DNA of 7,156 nucleotides from Alphaproteobacteria bacterium (lineage in GTDB: Bacteria > Pseudomonadota > Alphaproteobacteria > RF32 > CAG-239): NCBI GenBank assembly GCA_017958895.1, contig JAGDBT010000106.1:1-7156 (forward strand), written 5' to 3'. The translations under genes were made by a program, and so were the position numbers. The notes under the pieces were generated by a model that was not told where the DNA came from, did no database searches, and worked only from the letters and a program-made list of their open reading frames with translations. This document shows, in pieces, positions 5,846-7,156 of the stretch. Each line of letters opens with the position of its first letter. Within the stretch, counting starts at the first letter, position 1.

Positions 5846-5911
5846 ATGTATGACGTGATGAGCGTCATCTATTCTCGCGTTTTAACAATTAAAAGGATTT
5901 ATTCACCATGA
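5846..5911 (+). CDS. Possible 21-codon leader ORF coupled to the methyltransferase
   Basis: The ATG at 5846 opens a 21-codon frame (MYDVMSVIYSRVL...) that ends at TGA 5909-5911, overlapping the methyltransferase ATG (5908) as ATGA. An internal ATG at 5858 is also in frame. No good ribosome site precedes either ATG: the AGGGAG at 5824-5829 is 16 nt from the first. It may be chance, but the exact ATGA overlap is the arrangement expected for a coupling leader peptide. The peptide has no recognisable relatives. Confidence 0.2.
   Translation: MYDVMSVIYSRVLTIKRIYSP
5850..5868. promoter_or_regulatory. 19-bp interrupted palindrome upstream of the methyltransferase
   Basis: ATGACG (5850-5855), a 7-bp spacer TGATGAG, and CGTCAT (5863-5868) form perfect 6-bp arms, ending 39 bp before the methyltransferase ATG. 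It could be an operator for a dimeric repressor, or an RNA hairpin in the leader. A symmetric site in this position is plausible for control of a methyltransferase gene, but nothing here identifies the binder. Confidence 0.35.
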
Positions 5912-6621
5912 ATAAATATATAAAAAGAATAATCGGGGATTTTCAAAAACCGAAAGAACCGATTTATTATACATCTTTATTCAAATCTTGTGCAATTGGA
6001 GAATACAATTTGAAAGACCATTTAGGCTTGGTTTGTGCTGTAGGTAATGAGATTGTGTCTCAAAGAGCTAAATGGGCGCAAGAACTTTATCCTGAATGTA
6101 AAGTCGTCTGTGGCGACATTTGGGATAAAGATGTCTTTGAGAAGCTCGTACAACTTCATAAAGAAAAAGGTTGTACTGGCGTTATGGCTAGCTGCGCATG
6201 TCAAAGTTATACTTTAGCAAACTCAAAAAGAAATCCATCGGACAAGCGAGGTCATCTCTTTGAGCCGACGCTTGAGTTTATCAAGTATACGGTTCCTGAG
6301 TGGATTCTCATTGAGAATGTGCCACAGATGTTAACAGTTAAACTCGACGATGGACGGATTGTCGGACAGTACATTGTTGAAGAACTCAAGAAAATGGGCT
6401 ATATCGTACATTATGGTGTACAGAATGCAGCAAATTTTTTCGTTCCTCAAAACCGTCGTCGCGCAATTATTTTAGCTCGTAAAGCTAAGGCATGGGAGTT
6501 GCCAACGCTTTTTGACGAGATAATCACGCTTGAAGACGCTATTGGAGATTTACCATCAATTGAGTGTGGTGAAGATAGCGGGATTAAATATCATGTTGCA
6601 CCGATGTGGGCATTACTGTAA
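5908..6621 (+). CDS. DNA cytosine-5 methyltransferase, truncated before the target-recognition domain
   Basis: Family: SAM-dependent DNA (cytosine-5) methyltransferases, as found in phages and restriction-modification systems. Motif I region is TSLFKSCAIGEYNLK (22-36), with the acidic SAM contact E48 in AVGNEI. Motif IV is SCACQSYT (95-102), with nucleophile C98; the usual Pro before it (PCQ) is Ala here. Motif VI is ENV (136-138) in WILIENVPQML. Motif VIII is QNRRR (181-185). The protein stops at residue 237, just after the KYHVAP segment. Homologues continue for roughly another hundred or more residues with the target-recognition region and motifs IX-X, all absent. It therefore should not be a working methyltransferase alone. 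The start has AAAAGGA (5891-5897) with a 10-nt spacer. The reading frame breaks into unrelated sequence near 6610, so this is a deletion or recombination scar. No restriction enzyme gene is visible beside it. Confidence 0.88.
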   Translation: MNKYIKRIIGDFQKPKEPIYYTSLFKSCAIGEYNLKDHLGLVCAVGNEIVSQRAKWAQELYPECKVVCGDIWDKDVFEKLVQLHKEKGCTGVMASCACQSYTLANSKRNPSDKRGHLFEPTLEFIKYTVPEWILIENVPQMLTVKLDDGRIVGQYIVEELKKMGYIVHYGVQNAANFFVPQNRRRAIILARKAKAWELPTLFDEIITLEDAIGDLPSIECGEDSGIKYHVAPMWALL

Positions 6622-6862
6622 AAGAAAGAATTTGCATGTTGTTGACGTCTTTTTTGAAACTTCCGGAATAAAATCTTATGAAAAAGACTGTATGAACAAG
6701 CTTCTTGACTACCTTAAACGCAATAAAACCAAACAATCGGTGGTATTTTATTCAAGAAAAACTTATCTCAAATACGTTGATATAAGCAAATTACTGCCTT
6801 TTATGCAATCCGGTCAAATTGAGCTCAGATTTGCTAAAGACAACGTTATTATAAGTCATTAA
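6593..6862 (+). pseudogene. Remnant resembling a serine recombinase catalytic domain
   Basis: From about 6611 the frame shifted +1 relative to the methyltransferase reads HYCKRKNLHVVDVFFETSG, a helical linker, then MNKLLDYLKRNK and SVVFYSRKTYLKY, ending SGQIELRFAKDN near the stop at 6860-6862. The order resembles the serine recombinase N-terminal domain after its first strand: a YCKR helix, a V-V-V-F strand with SG, an R-x-x-F..ML-YL-K helix, then a VV strand before the LDRLSR element. The nucleophilic Ser segment is missing, LDRLSR is degraded to YSRKTYLKY, and the DNA-binding domain is absent, so it cannot be active. The ATG at 6593 could open an 89-aa ORF, but its first six residues lie inside methyltransferase sequence. 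An unrelated small protein is the alternative. Confidence 0.45.
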
Positions 6863-6878
6863 GATGAAAAAACTGTCC

Positions 6879-7156
6879 TTACTTCGCTTTTTTCATAATC
6901 TCTTTCCATTTTGCAAAGTGACCGGACAGGAAATCGTAGTTAAATTTTGACATCTCTGTCTTTATCTGTTGCAAAGTATGGTTAGAATACGATTGCTCCA
7001 TCGTGGTTTTACCTTCCCAACCGATGATATCATTGATAAAAGTTGCAATAATACCGGCATTTTGCATAGCTATACTGGCATTTTTCCGAAAAGAGTGAAA
7101 ATCGTAACTGTCTTTAGTGCCTGATTTTACGCCGATTTTCTGCAAAAAGTTAAGAA
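6879..7156 (-). CDS. Tyrosine recombinase (phage-type integrase), C-terminal part only
   Basis: The minus-strand frame ends at TAA 6879-6881 and is open to the window edge, so the N-terminal arm-binding and core-binding domains are outside. The visible 92 codons are the end of the catalytic domain: box II HxxR is HSFRKNA, the third-position residue is Trp in DIIGWEGKT (where many have His), and the nucleophile Tyr is in EQSYSNHTLQQI. HxxR Arg to Tyr is 33 residues, normal for the family. The tail SKFNYDFLSGHFAKW is typical of alphaproteobacterial phage-type integrases. All catalytic residues in view are intact. It points toward the tRNA-Gly scar and is the likely integrase of the element. It converges on the recombinase remnant, with 16 bp between stops. 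Confidence 0.88.
   Translation of the reverse strand, partial: LNFLQKIGVKSGTKDSYDFHSFRKNASIAMQNAGIIATFINDIIGWEGKTTMEQSYSNHTLQQIKTEMSKFNYDFLSGHFAKWKEIMKKAK

Larger units (their letters stand above)
5545..5907. other. AT-rich spacer between att scar and methyltransferase
   Basis: No protein-coding gene above a 21-codon ORF is supported here. The stretch holds a palindrome and a direct repeat (5602-5637), a leftward promoter candidate (5653-5681), an AGACG/CGTCT inverted repeat (5756-5777) around GAAAATTTTC, a weak GGGAG/CTCCC hairpin (5825-5844) and the ATGACG/CGTCAT palindrome (5850-5868). This density of small symmetric sites suits an element-end control region. No single role is proven. Confidence 0.5.
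5528..7156. mobile_element. Left end of a degraded element integrated at tRNA-Gly (right end outside window)
   Basis: Everything right of the tRNA remnant fits the end of an integrative element: a gene-poor AT-rich spacer, a truncated cytosine methyltransferase, a recombinase remnant fused out of frame, and a tyrosine recombinase facing the att site. The left limit is the tRNA core. The tyrosine recombinase is the natural integrase candidate but lies about 1.3 kb from the core, which is further than usual and may reflect later insertions or nesting. Phage, plasmid-like or island origin cannot be decided. Confidence 0.5.

Noticed and set aside
5908..6621. Complete restriction-modification system
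   Set aside because: The methyltransferase lacks its C-terminal half and no restriction endonuclease-like gene is in the window.

Overview
The window suggests a low-GC alphaproteobacterium. The main support is an IalB-family secreted protein encoded directly upstream of rlmN, an arrangement I associate with alphaproteobacteria, and AT-rich spacers. The proteins use the standard code. No taxonomic search was possible, so this placement is inference.

Layout. Bases 1-1584 hold a minus-strand pair: an IalB-family periplasmic protein, then rlmN (23S rRNA and tRNA m2A methyltransferase, cut by the left window edge). Diverging from it is a single plus-strand gene, cca (1681-2901), for the CCA-adding tRNA nucleotidyltransferase. 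Converging on cca is a tight minus-strand operon (4432 to 2898): a SemiSWEET sugar facilitator, a ROK-family sugar kinase that lacks the family's zinc site, and a small secreted protein of unknown function. The first two genes share a GTGA stop/start overlap and the last two are 3 nt apart. A coherent reading is sugar entry by facilitated diffusion followed by phosphorylation that traps it.

Upstream of that operon is a consensus-like minus-strand promoter (4720-4748). It reads into a small acidic ORF (ending at 4527) whose natural ATG frame is interrupted by a stop. Beyond it lies a 170-aa orphan gene (4795-5307) with its own extended -10 promoter.

At 5485-5544 is a strong minus-strand terminator, directly downstream of a 17-bp remnant that matches the 3' end of a glycine tRNA (T-stem strand, acceptor strand, discriminator U, CCA). 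No tRNA body follows. I interpret this as the distal attachment site of an element integrated into a tRNA-Gly gene, with the element extending to the right out of the window. Its visible left end is eroded. It holds an AT-rich control-like spacer (5545-5907), a 5-methylcytosine DNA methyltransferase cut off before its target-recognition region, an out-of-frame remnant resembling a serine recombinase, and the C-terminal part of a tyrosine recombinase that runs off the window end.

I see no convincing new defence or mobile system. The most informative signals are the tRNA-Gly attachment scar, the gene-fusion scar near 6610, the zinc-less ROK kinase operon, and the interrupted small ORF behind a strong promoter.
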